Shown in pieces: positions 16,394 through 25,627 of a DNA stretch of 50,715 nt. The position numbers and the translations under genes were made by a program. The DNA is taken from the NCBI RefSeq assembly GCF_002746455.1, contig NZ_NWUW01000028.1, positions 1 to 50,715 on the forward strand, written 5' to 3'. The notes below the pieces were generated by a model. The model saw nothing but the letters and a program-made list of their open reading frames with translations. It did no database searches and was not told the origin of the DNA. This DNA is from Bacillus fungorum. Its GTDB lineage: Bacteria > Bacillota > Bacilli > Bacillales > Bacillaceae_G. Within the stretch, counting starts at the first letter, position 1; every line of letters starts with the position of its first letter.

Positions 16394-16786
16394 GTCCGCT
16401 ACAACATTAAAAATATGTTACTTTATTATAAAAAAGAACAACAGAAACATTACAGTTTTGTAAAAATCAATCCAGTATATTCCTCAAAAAATCGTTCAAA
16501 CCATTGATACAATAGGATTCTTCATTTTCTATTTAGGTAACTTTATCCAAAAACCCCCTCTTAAAGCGAAGTATAAAAATGCTGAAAATTCCTTTTATAC
16601 TCTACGTTTCTCTTATTTCTTCCCTTTTCTTCACTTAGGATAAATTAGGTAATTTTAAAGTCTATGAATTTTTTTCCATCTTTTTTCTCGCAAATTGTAT
16701 GCTACGATGAATTTGTCAGTCAGACAGGCTGTCAAAAACAAATCGTGTGAAAACAAATTAAAACTTTATATAGGGGGACACACATC
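16394..16786. other. Gene-free stretch with a putative extended -10 promoter and a dyad
   Basis: No open frame with a ribosome site is seen. Near its end lies an extended -10 element, TGCTACGAT (16700-16708). Just downstream is GACAGGCTGTC (16723-16733), a perfect inverted repeat, itself flanked by TTTGTCAG and CTGTCAAA. These probably serve the CAP-domain gene. The upstream 300 bp are AT-rich with no feature I can name. Confidence 0.4.
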
Positions 16787-17599
16787 ATGAAAAAGCGTGT
16801 TTTATTATCTGTAGCTGCTGCAACAGCTCTTACTTTAGGAGTATCTTCTCTAGATGCACAAGCTGCAACAGTACAACCATCTAACGTAAAGGTTCAAAAT
16901 ATTCAGCATTCAAAGGTTATGATGAAGCAAATGAGCCAACAAGAATTACAAGCATTCTTACAATCTATGGGAGTTGAATCATTAGCACAATGGCAACAAG
17001 GAAACTTCCAACCAAACTGCTTCGTTCCTGGTCAACAACCTACTGAAAATGTTGTAACTGAACAACCAACAGCTAAGCCAGAAACTCAAAAGCCTGCTGA
17101 GCAAAAACCTGCTGCAGAAGTTCAAAAACCAGAAGCTCAAAAACCTGCTGAAAACAACAATACTCAAAAACCTGCTGAACAAAAACCTGCTGAGCAAAAG
17201 CCTGCTGAAGAAACAAAATCTTTAAGCGAGTTCGAACAACGCGTTGTTGAATTAACAAACGCTGAGCGTGCAAAACAAGGTTTACCAGCTTTAAAAATCG
17301 ACAATGAATTAAGCAAAGTAGCACGCATTAAATCTGAAGATATGCAAAAAAATAACTACTTTGATCATAACAGCCCTACATACGGGTCTCCGTTTGATAT
17401 GATGAAGAAGTTTGGTATTTCTTACACATCTGCTGGTGAAAACATCGCTCAAGGTCAACGTACACCTGAAGAAGTAGTACAAGCTTGGATGAACAGTGCT
17501 GGACACCGTGCAAACATCTTAAATAATGGTTTCACTCATATCGGTGTTGGCTATGTAGAAAACGGCAACTACTGGACACAACAATTTATTACGAAGTAA
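16787..17599 (+). CDS. Secreted CAP/SCP-domain protein (YkwD-like) with a QKPAE repeat linker
   Basis: The 270-residue protein has a signal peptide (residues 1-26, ending DAQAA). A linker near 90-142 is made of repeated QKPAEQKPA units. A C-terminal CAP domain spans about 145-270 with the family signatures FDHNSPTYG near 196, GENIAQG near 221, AWMNSAGHRANIL near 236 and GVGYVENGNYWTQQFI near 254. Bacterial CAP proteins are extracellular and their activity is mostly undefined. The linker would span cell-wall polymer. The ribosome site is AGGGGGAC. A strong terminator follows. Confidence 0.9.
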   Translation: MKKRVLLSVAAATALTLGVSSLDAQAATVQPSNVKVQNIQHSKVMMKQMSQQELQAFLQSMGVESLAQWQQGNFQPNCFVPGQQPTENVVTEQPTAKPETQKPAEQKPAAEVQKPEAQKPAENNNTQKPAEQKPAEQKPAEETKSLSEFEQRVVELTNAERAKQGLPALKIDNELSKVARIKSEDMQKNNYFDHNSPTYGSPFDMMKKFGISYTSAGENIAQGQRTPEEVVQAWMNSAGHRANILNNGFTHIGVGYVENGNYWTQQFITK

Positions 17600-17606
17600 A
17601 TAGATT

Positions 17607-17641
17607 AAAAGGGTCTTCTCATAATGAGAAGACCCTTTTTT
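17607..17641. terminator. Bidirectional terminator between convergent genes
   Basis: AAAAGGGTCTTCTCA and TGAGAAGACCCTTTT form a long perfect stem with A and T runs at either side. It separates the CAP gene from the minus-strand gene ending at 17640. Confidence 0.9.
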
Positions 17642-18245
17642 ATGTTTCATAACTTTCTATTATGTATGAGTATAAAGCGTAGAACATAAACAAAATAGAA
17701 CCACCACTTATTACGCTAAGTAATACATAAAATCCCCATTTCAAGTTCAAAAACAATGAAAACAATATACTACATGCCATCACTTGAAAAATCCGCCTAC
17801 TCACTAAACGGATCTTTTTTAATTTGATTGGGTCTTTTTCCGTACTCTGAACTTTTTTAAACGCCTTACTAAGCATAAAAAGAAACATACTAATCCCAAT
17901 TGTTAGTCCTGTTTGAAAGGTTATCATGCTTCCAAAATTAATAAAGAGAATGAGCATATGGATAAACAACATAAATAAAGTAATCGTCTTTAGAAATCCA
18001 CTTATAATGACATGCTCGTCTCCATTAAACTTATGTATATTATGTGAAATAATATACATGAATCCATGTAAGAAAATAATAAGACAAGGAATAAGTGCTA
18101 TAACAACTTGTTTACTCATAAACTCGTTCGGCCGACCATTTACATCCCAATGTACCGCCAAATACTCTGGTAAATATGGATAGAGACATAGAGTAACTAA
18201 AAGACAAGCGAAAAATATTCCTAGTATATATTTATATTTGATCAA
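17640..18245 (-). CDS. SdpI-like / DUF1648 membrane protein
   Basis: The 201-residue protein has about six hydrophobic segments. Its N-terminus carries the DUF1648 signature LPEYLAVHWDVNGRPNEF (near residues 27-44), found in SdpI, the immunity protein against the SdpC toxin, and in YfhL. The start is TTG with AGAGGTGAGAATCAC upstream. No toxin gene or SdpR-like regulator lies nearby, so immunity is not supported by context. It stands alone between two intergenic gaps. Confidence 0.7.
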   Translation of the reverse strand: MIKYKYILGIFFACLLVTLCLYPYLPEYLAVHWDVNGRPNEFMSKQVVIALIPCLIIFLHGFMYIISHNIHKFNGDEHVIISGFLKTITLFMLFIHMLILFINFGSMITFQTGLTIGISMFLFMLSKAFKKVQSTEKDPIKLKKIRLVSRRIFQVMACSILFSLFLNLKWGFYVLLSVISGGSILFMFYALYSYIIESYET

Positions 18246-18336
18246 GTGATTCTCACCTCTCTTTTCTCTTAACGGCTTCGCTTCTTTTAGAGAAATTCCT
18301 GCAAAAATCTACTTTTCTCAACTTTAAACTTACACT

Positions 18337-19260
18337 TTACGCATTCACTCTTTGAAATTCTTTCATTGTATTATTTAATTTTGCAGGAAATGGTACATCC
18401 ACTTCAATCTCTTCTTTCGTAATTGGATGTAAGAAGTTTATCTTCATCGCATGTAATGCTTGCCCTGTCATATATTTCGTTTGTCCACCATATAATACAT
18501 CTCCAACTAATGGATTGCCATTATAGCTCATATGAACACGAATTTGATGTGTTCTACCAGTTTCTAATTGTAACGTTACGAGCGTAACATTTTGATTTTT
18601 AAAATACTTCTCTACTTTATAATATGTGATAGCTTGGTCTCCCTTTGGAGAAACACGTCGTCTCGTCGCATGATGGCGATCTCTTCCAATAGCTGCGTTA
18701 ATTGTTCCTTGCTTCTTTTTTACTTTCCCTTCCACAAGCGCGGCGTATGTTCTTTTAATTTTTCGTTCCATTAATAAACGATCCATAATTGCACCAGCAA
18801 TTCTATGCTTAGCAAACACGACACCACCTGTCGTATCTTTATCTAACCGATGAATATGACGAACCTTCGTCTCTAAACCTTGCATTTGAAAATGAAAGGC
18901 AACAAGGTTTGCAAGTGTTCCCGTTCCACCTTTTTCAGCAAGATGCGTATCCATCTTCTCAGGCTTGTTTACAATGAGTACGTGATCGTCTTCATATACT
19001 ACATCTAACTCACCATATTCAGGCTCTACATCATACTCTTCCTCCATAAACATATGAACTTGTAACTTATCACCTTCTTTTAAAAGCTCATTCCATCTTC
19101 TCTGTTCCCCGTTAACGGTAACACCTTTTTCCATACGAAGCTGATGCAACAACTTTTTCGGTATTTCCCATTCTATTTTTAATAACGACTCAATGCTTAT
19201 ACCATTCCATTTTGCTGGAACAGTAATTTCGCACCATTCGCCCTTCTTCTTCGTTTCCAT
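18337..19260 (-). CDS. RluA-family RNA pseudouridine synthase
   Basis: The 307-residue enzyme has an S4-like RNA-binding segment in the first 75 residues and an RluA catalytic domain. The catalytic aspartate lies in HRLDKDTTGGVVFAK near residues 138-152. Further signatures are DDHVLIVNKP near 90-99 and GRTHQIRVHM near 237-246. It isomerises uridines in rRNA or tRNA. The precise target, and hence the name (YhcT, YjbO or YlyB type), cannot be told from the sequence. AAGGTGAT precedes the ATG. Confidence 0.9.
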   Translation of the reverse strand: METKKKGEWCEITVPAKWNGISIESLLKIEWEIPKKLLHQLRMEKGVTVNGEQRRWNELLKEGDKLQVHMFMEEEYDVEPEYGELDVVYEDDHVLIVNKPEKMDTHLAEKGGTGTLANLVAFHFQMQGLETKVRHIHRLDKDTTGGVVFAKHRIAGAIMDRLLMERKIKRTYAALVEGKVKKKQGTINAAIGRDRHHATRRRVSPKGDQAITYYKVEKYFKNQNVTLVTLQLETGRTHQIRVHMSYNGNPLVGDVLYGGQTKYMTGQALHAMKINFLHPITKEEIEVDVPFPAKLNNTMKEFQRVNA

Positions 19261-19330
19261 ACTGTATCACCTTATTTCTATTGATTCTCTCATTGTAACG
19301 GAAAATACACTTTGATGCACCGTCAAAAAT

Positions 19331-19360
19331 AGAGGACAGTCTTATAATAGACTGCCCCTC
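19331..19360 (-). terminator. Terminator of the 138-residue hypothetical gene
   Basis: On the minus strand GGGGCAGTCT pairs imperfectly with AGACTGTCC, and CTATTTTT follows. Confidence 0.7.
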
Positions 19361-19775
19361 ATGCTCTACGCCTTTTCATTTCCTGTAATACTTCTTCCGC
19401 TTTTTGCTCATACGATAAATCTTTAAAGAAATCCGCCAATCTTTTATAATCATTATACGTATCTAATAAGTCATCCATCTTTTCTACTTTCATCACTTGT
19501 TGTTTTTGCTTCATTTTTACCGGATAACGATAGCCCGATACTTCTTGTATTTTGTAATACTCATCCTCTACTTGAATGACCTTTACAAGCTCCTCTTCTT
19601 CCGCATCCATCGTATACCCATCAAAATCTCTAAGCAATTCATAAATGATATGAGTCCATTCATCTTTTGGATAAAAACCTTTTTCTAACCGATAACCGAC
19701 AATGCGATACATATGCCCATCGTTTTCTGCAAACTGTACTGTATCATTTAGTTTAAACTTAAAATAACGAAACAT
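19359..19775 (-). CDS. Conserved hypothetical protein, not recognised
   Basis: The 138-residue soluble protein has no signal peptide or membrane segment. The N-terminal half (KLNDTVQFAENDGHMYRIVGYR near residues 8-29) looks like a small beta-barrel, and the C-terminal third is helical and charged. ATG 19775 is chosen over an in-frame GTG at 19784 because AGGTGA is better spaced for it. It stands alone with its own terminator. I do not assign a function. Confidence 0.75.
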   Translation of the reverse strand: MFRYFKFKLNDTVQFAENDGHMYRIVGYRLEKGFYPKDEWTHIIYELLRDFDGYTMDAEEEELVKVIQVEDEYYKIQEVSGYRYPVKMKQKQQVMKVEKMDDLLDTYNDYKRLADFFKDLSYEQKAEEVLQEMKRRRA

Positions 19776-19842
19776 TGCCTTCACCTACTTATATGTAATG
19801 TTCTTATTACATACTATTTGCAAAATGTAGGTCTTGCTATTC

Positions 19843-19876
19843 AAAAAAATGTTCATCTTATAGATGAACATTTTTT
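19843..19876. terminator. Terminator downstream of the MMPL transporter gene
   Basis: AAAATGTTCATCT and AGATGAACATTTT form a perfect stem with a 4-nt loop and A and T runs on both sides. It ends the MMPL gene on the minus strand. Confidence 0.88.
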
Positions 19877-22067
19877 ACGATGATTTTTCTCTTTTCTTTC
19901 GAAATGGTAACCACCAGTTCCAGTCTCCAAACAATTTCATTAAACTTGGTACAAGCATAAGACGAATAATTGTTGCATCAAGAAATATCGCTAATGCAAC
20001 GCCAAGCCCCATTTGCCGTACTGGTAAAATATCAGTAAAGGCGAACGCACCAGTTACAACAATCATAATTAAAGCAGCGGACGTAATAATTCTACTTGTT
20101 GACACAAGTCCTTCTAACGTTGCTTGATCGTTATCTCCTGTTTCTTCATACAGTTCATGAATACGTGAAATAAGAAAGACTTCATAATCCATGCTAAGCC
20201 CAAATACGAGGCCGAAAATGAAGATTGGTAAGACAAATAGAACAGGACTCGCTTCTAAACCAAAATGCCCACCTTCAAATAACCAAACAACAATTCCAAT
20301 TGTTGCGCTTAAACTAAGTATATTCATAATAATCGCCTTAATTGGAATGAGTATAGATCGGAATGCAAATAATAATATAACAAAGGTTGATCCAAATATA
20401 ACAGACATACCAATTGCCACTTTATGTTTAATTTCATCTTCTAACTCTTGCTGGAACGTCGTCATTCCGCCTAGATAATATGTAACATCTGTTTCTTTAT
20501 AATTTTGTTTAAAATCACGGACCCACTGTTTAGCAGTTTCAGTACGTGGTTTCGTTTTCAAAAAGATTTCTATCGTCGTCTTATTCCCGTTCGTATATGC
20601 TTCGAATACAGGAGCTAGTTTCGCTGCCTCTGGCGACTCTAATATTTGAGCAACTTGATTTGCTTTCATACCAGTTAACCCGTCGTATAAACTTCTTACT
20701 TCATATACTTTCTTATCATCTTTTAACTTTCTAACAACTTCTTCTACCTTTTGTAAACTTTCTTTTTCTTTCATGTCTTTTTTCGTCTCTACTACTAATG
20801 TAACATCAGCATGTGTTTTTGCAGTTTCATTAAATGCCTCTTCGTACTTCTCATATGCAACCCTTGTATCACTCTGTTTAGGTAGAGCTTCCACGTCAGG
20901 GAACTGCAAATTAGCTGTACGTAATGGTAATAAGCAAATAACAATAAATGTTGTAACAACAATAATCATCGCAATTGGATGCTTCATTACAAATTGTGCA
21001 AATTTACGCCACGCCTTTGCTGGTGTATGTGCTACTTGATTCTTTTTTAATATTCGTTTACCAATTAGTGATAATAGCGCTGGAAGAAGTGTGAGTGAGA
21101 ATAAAATACTCATAATCACAACAATCATTCCGCTAATTGCAACAGACTGAATATAATCAATCTTAAAGAAAAACAAGCCGGATAATCCAACAAATACACA
21201 TAATCCTGAAAATACGATGGCGCGCCCTGCTGTCTGATATGTAATTGCTATCGCTTCTTTTACCGTTCGCTTTGCAACTTCCTCTCGAAAGCGATTTACA
21301 AATAATAGCGCAAAATCAATAGATAGCGCAAGGCCGATCATTGGTGCAACATTTAACACAAAGATAGATAGTTCCTTATCGCTACCTATAAAGTATAATA
21401 TACCCATCGTACTAATAACACTAAGTGCCCCATTTACAATTGGTAAAATAGATGCCAAAAGGCTACCAAATGAAAATAGTAATACGAGGAATGCAATCGG
21501 TAATCCAATCATCTCTGCTACTTTTAAATCATTTTGCGTTCTTTCATTAATCTCTTGATTAATTTTTGGAAACCCTGTAGGCGTTACTTTTAATGCTGCA
21601 TTACTTTCCTTTTCGATTTTATCAGCAAATCGTAATGTCTTTTCCATTCGTTCCTTATTTGTTTTCCCGGAAAATAAAATTGTCGCATAGCCGATATCAT
21701 CTTGTAACATTTCTTTCTTTTGCACTGGGTGATGGAAAGATTCAAATGTCTCTGTCTCTTGTACATTTTTTACAATTCCCTCTATTTGCTTTTGAAATTC
21801 TTCATGTGAAACACCCTTATTTTTTTCAAAAACGAGTAGGAGCGTATCTTGGGACCTCTGAAAATCTTTATCTAAAATTTCTTTCGTTTTTTGATAGTCT
21901 CCTTCTGTTTGGAAACCATCACCACCTAATACTCCCGGTAACTTTGGAGCAAAAATCCCAAGTGCGATCGCAAGCAAAAGTAAAGCTACAATTACTGTAT
22001 AACGAAACTGATGCAAAAAAGCTCCTAACTTCCCCCACTTATCTACTTTATGTACATTTGTTTTCAC
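19875..22067 (-). CDS. MMPL/RND-family transporter (YdfJ-like)
   Basis: The 730-residue protein has two homologous halves. Each consists of one membrane helix, a large extracellular domain and a five-helix bundle. The first half carries PMIGLALSIDFALLFVNRFREEV near residue 250 and the second FIFGLVFGLSMDYEVFLISRIHE near 620, the conserved MMPL/RND motifs with the proton-relay aspartates. Such proteins export lipids or hydrophobic compounds using the proton gradient. The start is GTG with AGGTGA 6 nt upstream; a nearer ATG is out of frame. No regulator lies next to it, and the substrate is unknown. Confidence 0.88.
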   Translation of the reverse strand: MKTNVHKVDKWGKLGAFLHQFRYTVIVALLLLAIALGIFAPKLPGVLGGDGFQTEGDYQKTKEILDKDFQRSQDTLLLVFEKNKGVSHEEFQKQIEGIVKNVQETETFESFHHPVQKKEMLQDDIGYATILFSGKTNKERMEKTLRFADKIEKESNAALKVTPTGFPKINQEINERTQNDLKVAEMIGLPIAFLVLLFSFGSLLASILPIVNGALSVISTMGILYFIGSDKELSIFVLNVAPMIGLALSIDFALLFVNRFREEVAKRTVKEAIAITYQTAGRAIVFSGLCVFVGLSGLFFFKIDYIQSVAISGMIVVIMSILFSLTLLPALLSLIGKRILKKNQVAHTPAKAWRKFAQFVMKHPIAMIIVVTTFIVICLLPLRTANLQFPDVEALPKQSDTRVAYEKYEEAFNETAKTHADVTLVVETKKDMKEKESLQKVEEVVRKLKDDKKVYEVRSLYDGLTGMKANQVAQILESPEAAKLAPVFEAYTNGNKTTIEIFLKTKPRTETAKQWVRDFKQNYKETDVTYYLGGMTTFQQELEDEIKHKVAIGMSVIFGSTFVILLFAFRSILIPIKAIIMNILSLSATIGIVVWLFEGGHFGLEASPVLFVLPIFIFGLVFGLSMDYEVFLISRIHELYEETGDNDQATLEGLVSTSRIITSAALIMIVVTGAFAFTDILPVRQMGLGVALAIFLDATIIRLMLVPSLMKLFGDWNWWLPFRKKREKSS

Positions 22068-22130
22068 ACATTTTCACCTACTTTACATCATTCAATTGTC
22101 ATTTATACTGTATCACATCTTCGTACAAAC

Positions 22131-22178
22131 AAAAAACGTCTGGAAACACTATAATGATAGTTTTTCCAGACGTTTTTT
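22131..22178 (-). terminator. Terminator of the PAP2 phosphatase gene
   Basis: AAAAAACGTCTGGAAA and TTTCCAGACGTTTTTT form a long perfect stem. The T run on the minus strand serves the PAP2 gene. Confidence 0.88.
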
Positions 22179-22824
22179 ATCTTTCTTTATTAAGCCCCCA
22201 TCTCTTGGTAAGTAAACGATGGCAAAAAATCGCCATAATTAACAAAATACAACCTACGCAATAACCTGCTAAAATATCAGTTGGATAATGTACATTTAAA
22301 ATAACTCTACTTAATCCAATCGATACAATTACTATTCCCATCAAAATCGTTATAACATATTTCCCAGTTACACTCTTCAAATTCGCCGCAATGATATAAG
22401 CAAGAAATCCGAATGTCATAATAGATAACATTGCATGCCCACTAGGGAAACTATACCCAAGTGCATCCAACGCCTCATTTAACGATGGGCGCTCTCTTTT
22501 CACAACTTCTTTTATCCCTTTGTTCACAAGATGTGTTATTAAAATGCCCATTGGATATACGATCATCGCAACATAATAACGTTTTCTCCAAAAAATAAGT
22601 ATACTTATAACGAGCGTAGTTACGATCCCAATGGCAGACCCTAATTTTGTATAGTGTGAGAAAAATGTAAGCGAACCTTCTGTTTGTAATCCTTTTACTA
22701 ATGATTGGACATATGTATCCATCACTGTAACGCCACCCGCATGTACTCGCCAAGCAACAATGCCAAATACAGCAAGTAATAACACGATACATACTACCTC
22801 ATATTGATGCAACTTCTTTTTCAA
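22177..22824 (-). CDS. PAP2-family membrane phosphatase
   Basis: The 215-residue membrane enzyme has the three PAP2 motifs: KEVVKRERPSLN near residues 105-116, SFPSGHAML near 125-133 and SRVILNVHYPTDILAGY near 167-183. The histidines act in phosphoryl transfer. Typical substrates are phosphatidic acid, phosphatidylglycerophosphate or undecaprenyl diphosphate. The start is TTG, preceded by GGAGGAAATCCC at good spacing. It is a single-gene unit. Confidence 0.88.
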   Translation of the reverse strand: MKKKLHQYEVVCIVLLLAVFGIVAWRVHAGGVTVMDTYVQSLVKGLQTEGSLTFFSHYTKLGSAIGIVTTLVISILIFWRKRYYVAMIVYPMGILITHLVNKGIKEVVKRERPSLNEALDALGYSFPSGHAMLSIMTFGFLAYIIAANLKSVTGKYVITILMGIVIVSIGLSRVILNVHYPTDILAGYCVGCILLIMAIFCHRLLTKRWGLNKER

Positions 22825-22842
22825 GGGATTTCCTCCTACTAT

Positions 22843-22877
22843 GAAAAAATGCGATTTCTACTTTAGAAACCGCATTT
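22843..22877 (-). terminator. Terminator of the potABCD operon
   Basis: AAATGCGATTTCTA pairs with TAGAAACCGCATTT with one mismatch, followed by a T run on the minus strand, just after potD. Confidence 0.87.
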
Positions 22878-22883
22878 CCTTAC

Positions 22884-23933
22884 TTATTTACCTTTTGTTT
22901 TTAACTCTGTCCAGTAACGATCATAGTCTTTTAACTTATCGTCTACATCAACAAGCCATTCTGTACGATCTAATTCTTCTTTCGTTAAGAAGATCATGTG
23001 GTTATCACGATATTCTTTACTATGAAGAGGATGAGCTTTTTCATTAGGATTACTGTATCCAATGGACTCGTAGTTTTTCACACTTACTTTCTCATCTAGT
23101 AAGTAGTTCATAAACTTCTCTGCCAGCTCTTTATGTTTTGCACCTTTTGGAATTGCTAACGTGTCAGCCCAAATTGTGCCGCCTTCTTTTGGTACAACGT
23201 ACTCTACATCTTTATTATCTTTTGCGATAAATGCTGCGTCTCCAGACCAAACTGTTCCGATCCAAGCATCTTCTGTAATGAATTTTTGTTTAATATTATC
23301 TGTATCAAATGCTAATAAGTTTGGAAGTAGCTTCTGTAAATCAGTTGCTGCTGTCTTTAACTGCCCATCGTCTTTTGTGCTGTTTGAGAAACCGTTTTTC
23401 TTAAGACCCATACCTAATACTTCACGAGAATCATTTAATAAAGTTACATGCCCTTTATATTTCTCATTCCATAGGTCAGCCCAGCTTGTAGGTGCTTCTC
23501 TCACATACTTTTTATTGTATGCAATCCCTGTTACGCCCCAAGTGTATACTAAAGAATATTTATTCTCTGGATCAAACGCAGGTGTTTTGAAATTTGAAAC
23601 CATGTTTTCGATATTTGGGATATTCTTTTTATCTAACGGTGCTAATAAGTCCATTTTCGCCATTGTTTTAACCATGTAATCAGATGGCTGAATTAAATCA
23701 TACTTCGCGCCACCAGCTTGTAATTTCGCAAGCATTTCTTCGTTACTTGCGTACTTATCATAGTTAATTTTCACGTTATATTTCTTTTCAAAATCTCTTA
23801 GCACTTGCTCATCAAAATTGTCAGCCCAGCTATAAATGTTTAACTCTTCTTTTTTTTCACCACAACCAGCAAGTACACCAGCAACAAGGCTAAAGCTAAT
23901 TGCTGCGCCAGCTAATCTTTTCATTAATTTCAT
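22884..23933 (-). CDS. potD: Polyamine ABC transporter substrate-binding lipoprotein PotD
   Basis: The 349-residue protein starts with a lipoprotein signal (VLAGC, cysteine near residue 24). It continues with the PotD/PotF pattern ELNIYSWADNFDEQVLRDFEKKYNV and YDLIQPSDYMVKTMAKMDLL, and a C-terminal RTEWLVDVDDKLKDYDRYWTELK. It captures spermidine or putrescine outside the cell for PotBC. AGGGGG precedes the ATG by about 11 nt. It is the last gene of potABCD. Confidence 0.92.
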   Translation of the reverse strand: MKLMKRLAGAAISFSLVAGVLAGCGEKKEELNIYSWADNFDEQVLRDFEKKYNVKINYDKYASNEEMLAKLQAGGAKYDLIQPSDYMVKTMAKMDLLAPLDKKNIPNIENMVSNFKTPAFDPENKYSLVYTWGVTGIAYNKKYVREAPTSWADLWNEKYKGHVTLLNDSREVLGMGLKKNGFSNSTKDDGQLKTAATDLQKLLPNLLAFDTDNIKQKFITEDAWIGTVWSGDAAFIAKDNKDVEYVVPKEGGTIWADTLAIPKGAKHKELAEKFMNYLLDEKVSVKNYESIGYSNPNEKAHPLHSKEYRDNHMIFLTKEELDRTEWLVDVDDKLKDYDRYWTELKTKGK

Positions 23934-23971
23934 CGATTTATTACCCCCTCGTACTTTCTATATCGTTCGTA

Positions 23972-24772
23972 TTATAAAGGAAGGTGTCCTCCAGAGTTTT
24001 CTTCACCATCTGCACCTTTGTTACGGAAGATTTCAGATAGAACCATTAATCCTACGATAGCCACAATTAAAATTGTAGAAAGTGCATTAATTTCTGGTGA
24101 TACTCCGCGCTTAACCATACTGTAAATGTATAATGGCAATGTTGTTGATCCTGGTCCTGATACGAAGAAACTAATTACAAAATCATCAATTGATAATGTG
24201 AATGTTAATAATGCGGCTGAAATAACTCCTGGTGCAATTGCTGGGAACGTTACATAACGAAACGTTTGCCACGGCGTTGCTCCTAAATCATTCGCAGCCT
24301 CTTCTAAATCACGTCCCATACCAGATAGACGTGCTGCTAAAATAACGACAACAAATGAAATACTAAATGTAATGTGTGCAATAATAATTGTTGTTTTGCC
24401 AAGTTCCATACCTAATTGACTAAATAAGATAAGTAAAGATAATCCCATTAAAATATCAGGAATTAAAATTGGTAAATACACAAGACCGTTAATAGCACCT
24501 TCATAACGATATTTGTAACGATGTAATGCAATAGCAAAAATCACGCCAAGAACTGTCGTTACAATCGTCGTTACGATCGCGATCGTCATACTATTTACAA
24601 ACGCATCAATAACATCTTGTTTTTGAAATAAATCTGTATACCAATGGAATGTAAAACCTTCCCATTCCGCGTTAATGCGAGAATCATTGAAGGAATATAC
24701 CATTAAAACCATCATTGGAAAATACAAGAACAATAAAATTAACCAAGAATAAGAAACTAAGAACTTCTTCAT
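23972..24772 (-). CDS. potC: Polyamine ABC transporter permease PotC
   Basis: The 266-residue permease has six hydrophobic segments and the binding-protein-dependent transport signature EEAANDLGATPWQTFRYVTFPAIAPG near residues 157-182, the coupling helix that touches the ATPase. It pairs with PotB. It follows potB by 6 nt, and GGAGGGG lies at the end of potB. Confidence 0.92.
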   Translation of the reverse strand: MKKFLVSYSWLILLFLYFPMMVLMVYSFNDSRINAEWEGFTFHWYTDLFQKQDVIDAFVNSMTIAIVTTIVTTVLGVIFAIALHRYKYRYEGAINGLVYLPILIPDILMGLSLLILFSQLGMELGKTTIIIAHITFSISFVVVILAARLSGMGRDLEEAANDLGATPWQTFRYVTFPAIAPGVISAALLTFTLSIDDFVISFFVSGPGSTTLPLYIYSMVKRGVSPEINALSTILIVAIVGLMVLSEIFRNKGADGEENSGGHLPL

Positions 24773-24778
24773 CTTTGC

Positions 24779-25627
24779 CTATTCCCCTCCGTTCCCATCA
24801 TATTTATATACTTTCGTTGCACGATAATATAAGTAAATTAACAGAACAGAGAATAGAACAACAATCATAGATAACGCAGATCCAAACGGCCAGTCACGCG
24901 CTCCTAAGAATTGATTTTGAATTACGTTTCCGATTAACGCTACTTTCGATCCACCCATAACGTCTGATACAACAAACATTCCGATAGAAGAAACAAACAC
25001 TAAAATAGAACCAGTAGCAATCCCTGACATCGTCATTGGTACTGTAACATTCCAAAACGCCTTTACTGGTGTTGCTCCTAAATCATAAGCTGCTTCTAAC
25101 TTACGCTTATCAAGCTGCTCAATCGCTGCATACACCGGTAAAATCATAAATGGTAATAAAGAATATACCATTCCGAGTATTACAGAAGGTGTATTATATA
25201 GTAAATTTAAAGGTTCACTAATAATACCTAGTTTCAATAGCAATGTGTTTACAAGACCTTGTGAACGTAAAATAACAATCCATGCGTATGAACGAACAAG
25301 GAAGTTAATCCAAAACGGGATCGTTGCCAATAATAAAAGAATTGAACGGTATTTGCGGTCAACAATTGTAATTGTATAAGCAAATGGATAACCAATTACT
25401 AAACAGATTACTGTTGTAATAACTGCAATCTTAACAGTTTCCCATAACGTTCCCATGTATAGTGGATCAAACACACGAGCTATATTCTCTAACGTAAATT
25501 GCATTTCCACTGTTCCGTATGCTCCGCGCTGCATGAAGGCAAATGCCAATACAAACAGAAGGGGAATTAGGAAGAAGATTAACAGCCACGCGACTGTAGG
25601 TAGTGCGAGTAATTTCCCTTTTTTCAA
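24779..25627 (-). CDS. potB: Polyamine ABC transporter permease PotB
   Basis: The 282-residue permease has six membrane segments and the coupling motif EAAYDLGATPVKAFWNVTVP near residues 182-201. The start is TTG with GAGGTGA 7 nt upstream. It overlaps the potA stop codon by 4 nt, so translation is coupled. Confidence 0.92.
   Translation of the reverse strand: MKKGKLLALPTVAWLLIFFLIPLLFVLAFAFMQRGAYGTVEMQFTLENIARVFDPLYMGTLWETVKIAVITTVICLVIGYPFAYTITIVDRKYRSILLLLATIPFWINFLVRSYAWIVILRSQGLVNTLLLKLGIISEPLNLLYNTPSVILGMVYSLLPFMILPVYAAIEQLDKRKLEAAYDLGATPVKAFWNVTVPMTMSGIATGSILVFVSSIGMFVVSDVMGGSKVALIGNVIQNQFLGARDWPFGSALSMIVVLFSVLLIYLYYRATKVYKYDGNGGE

Noticed and set aside
16787..17599. CRISPR or DNA repeat array in the CAP gene
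   Set aside because: The repeats are short codon repeats for QKPAE within a coding frame, without spacers.
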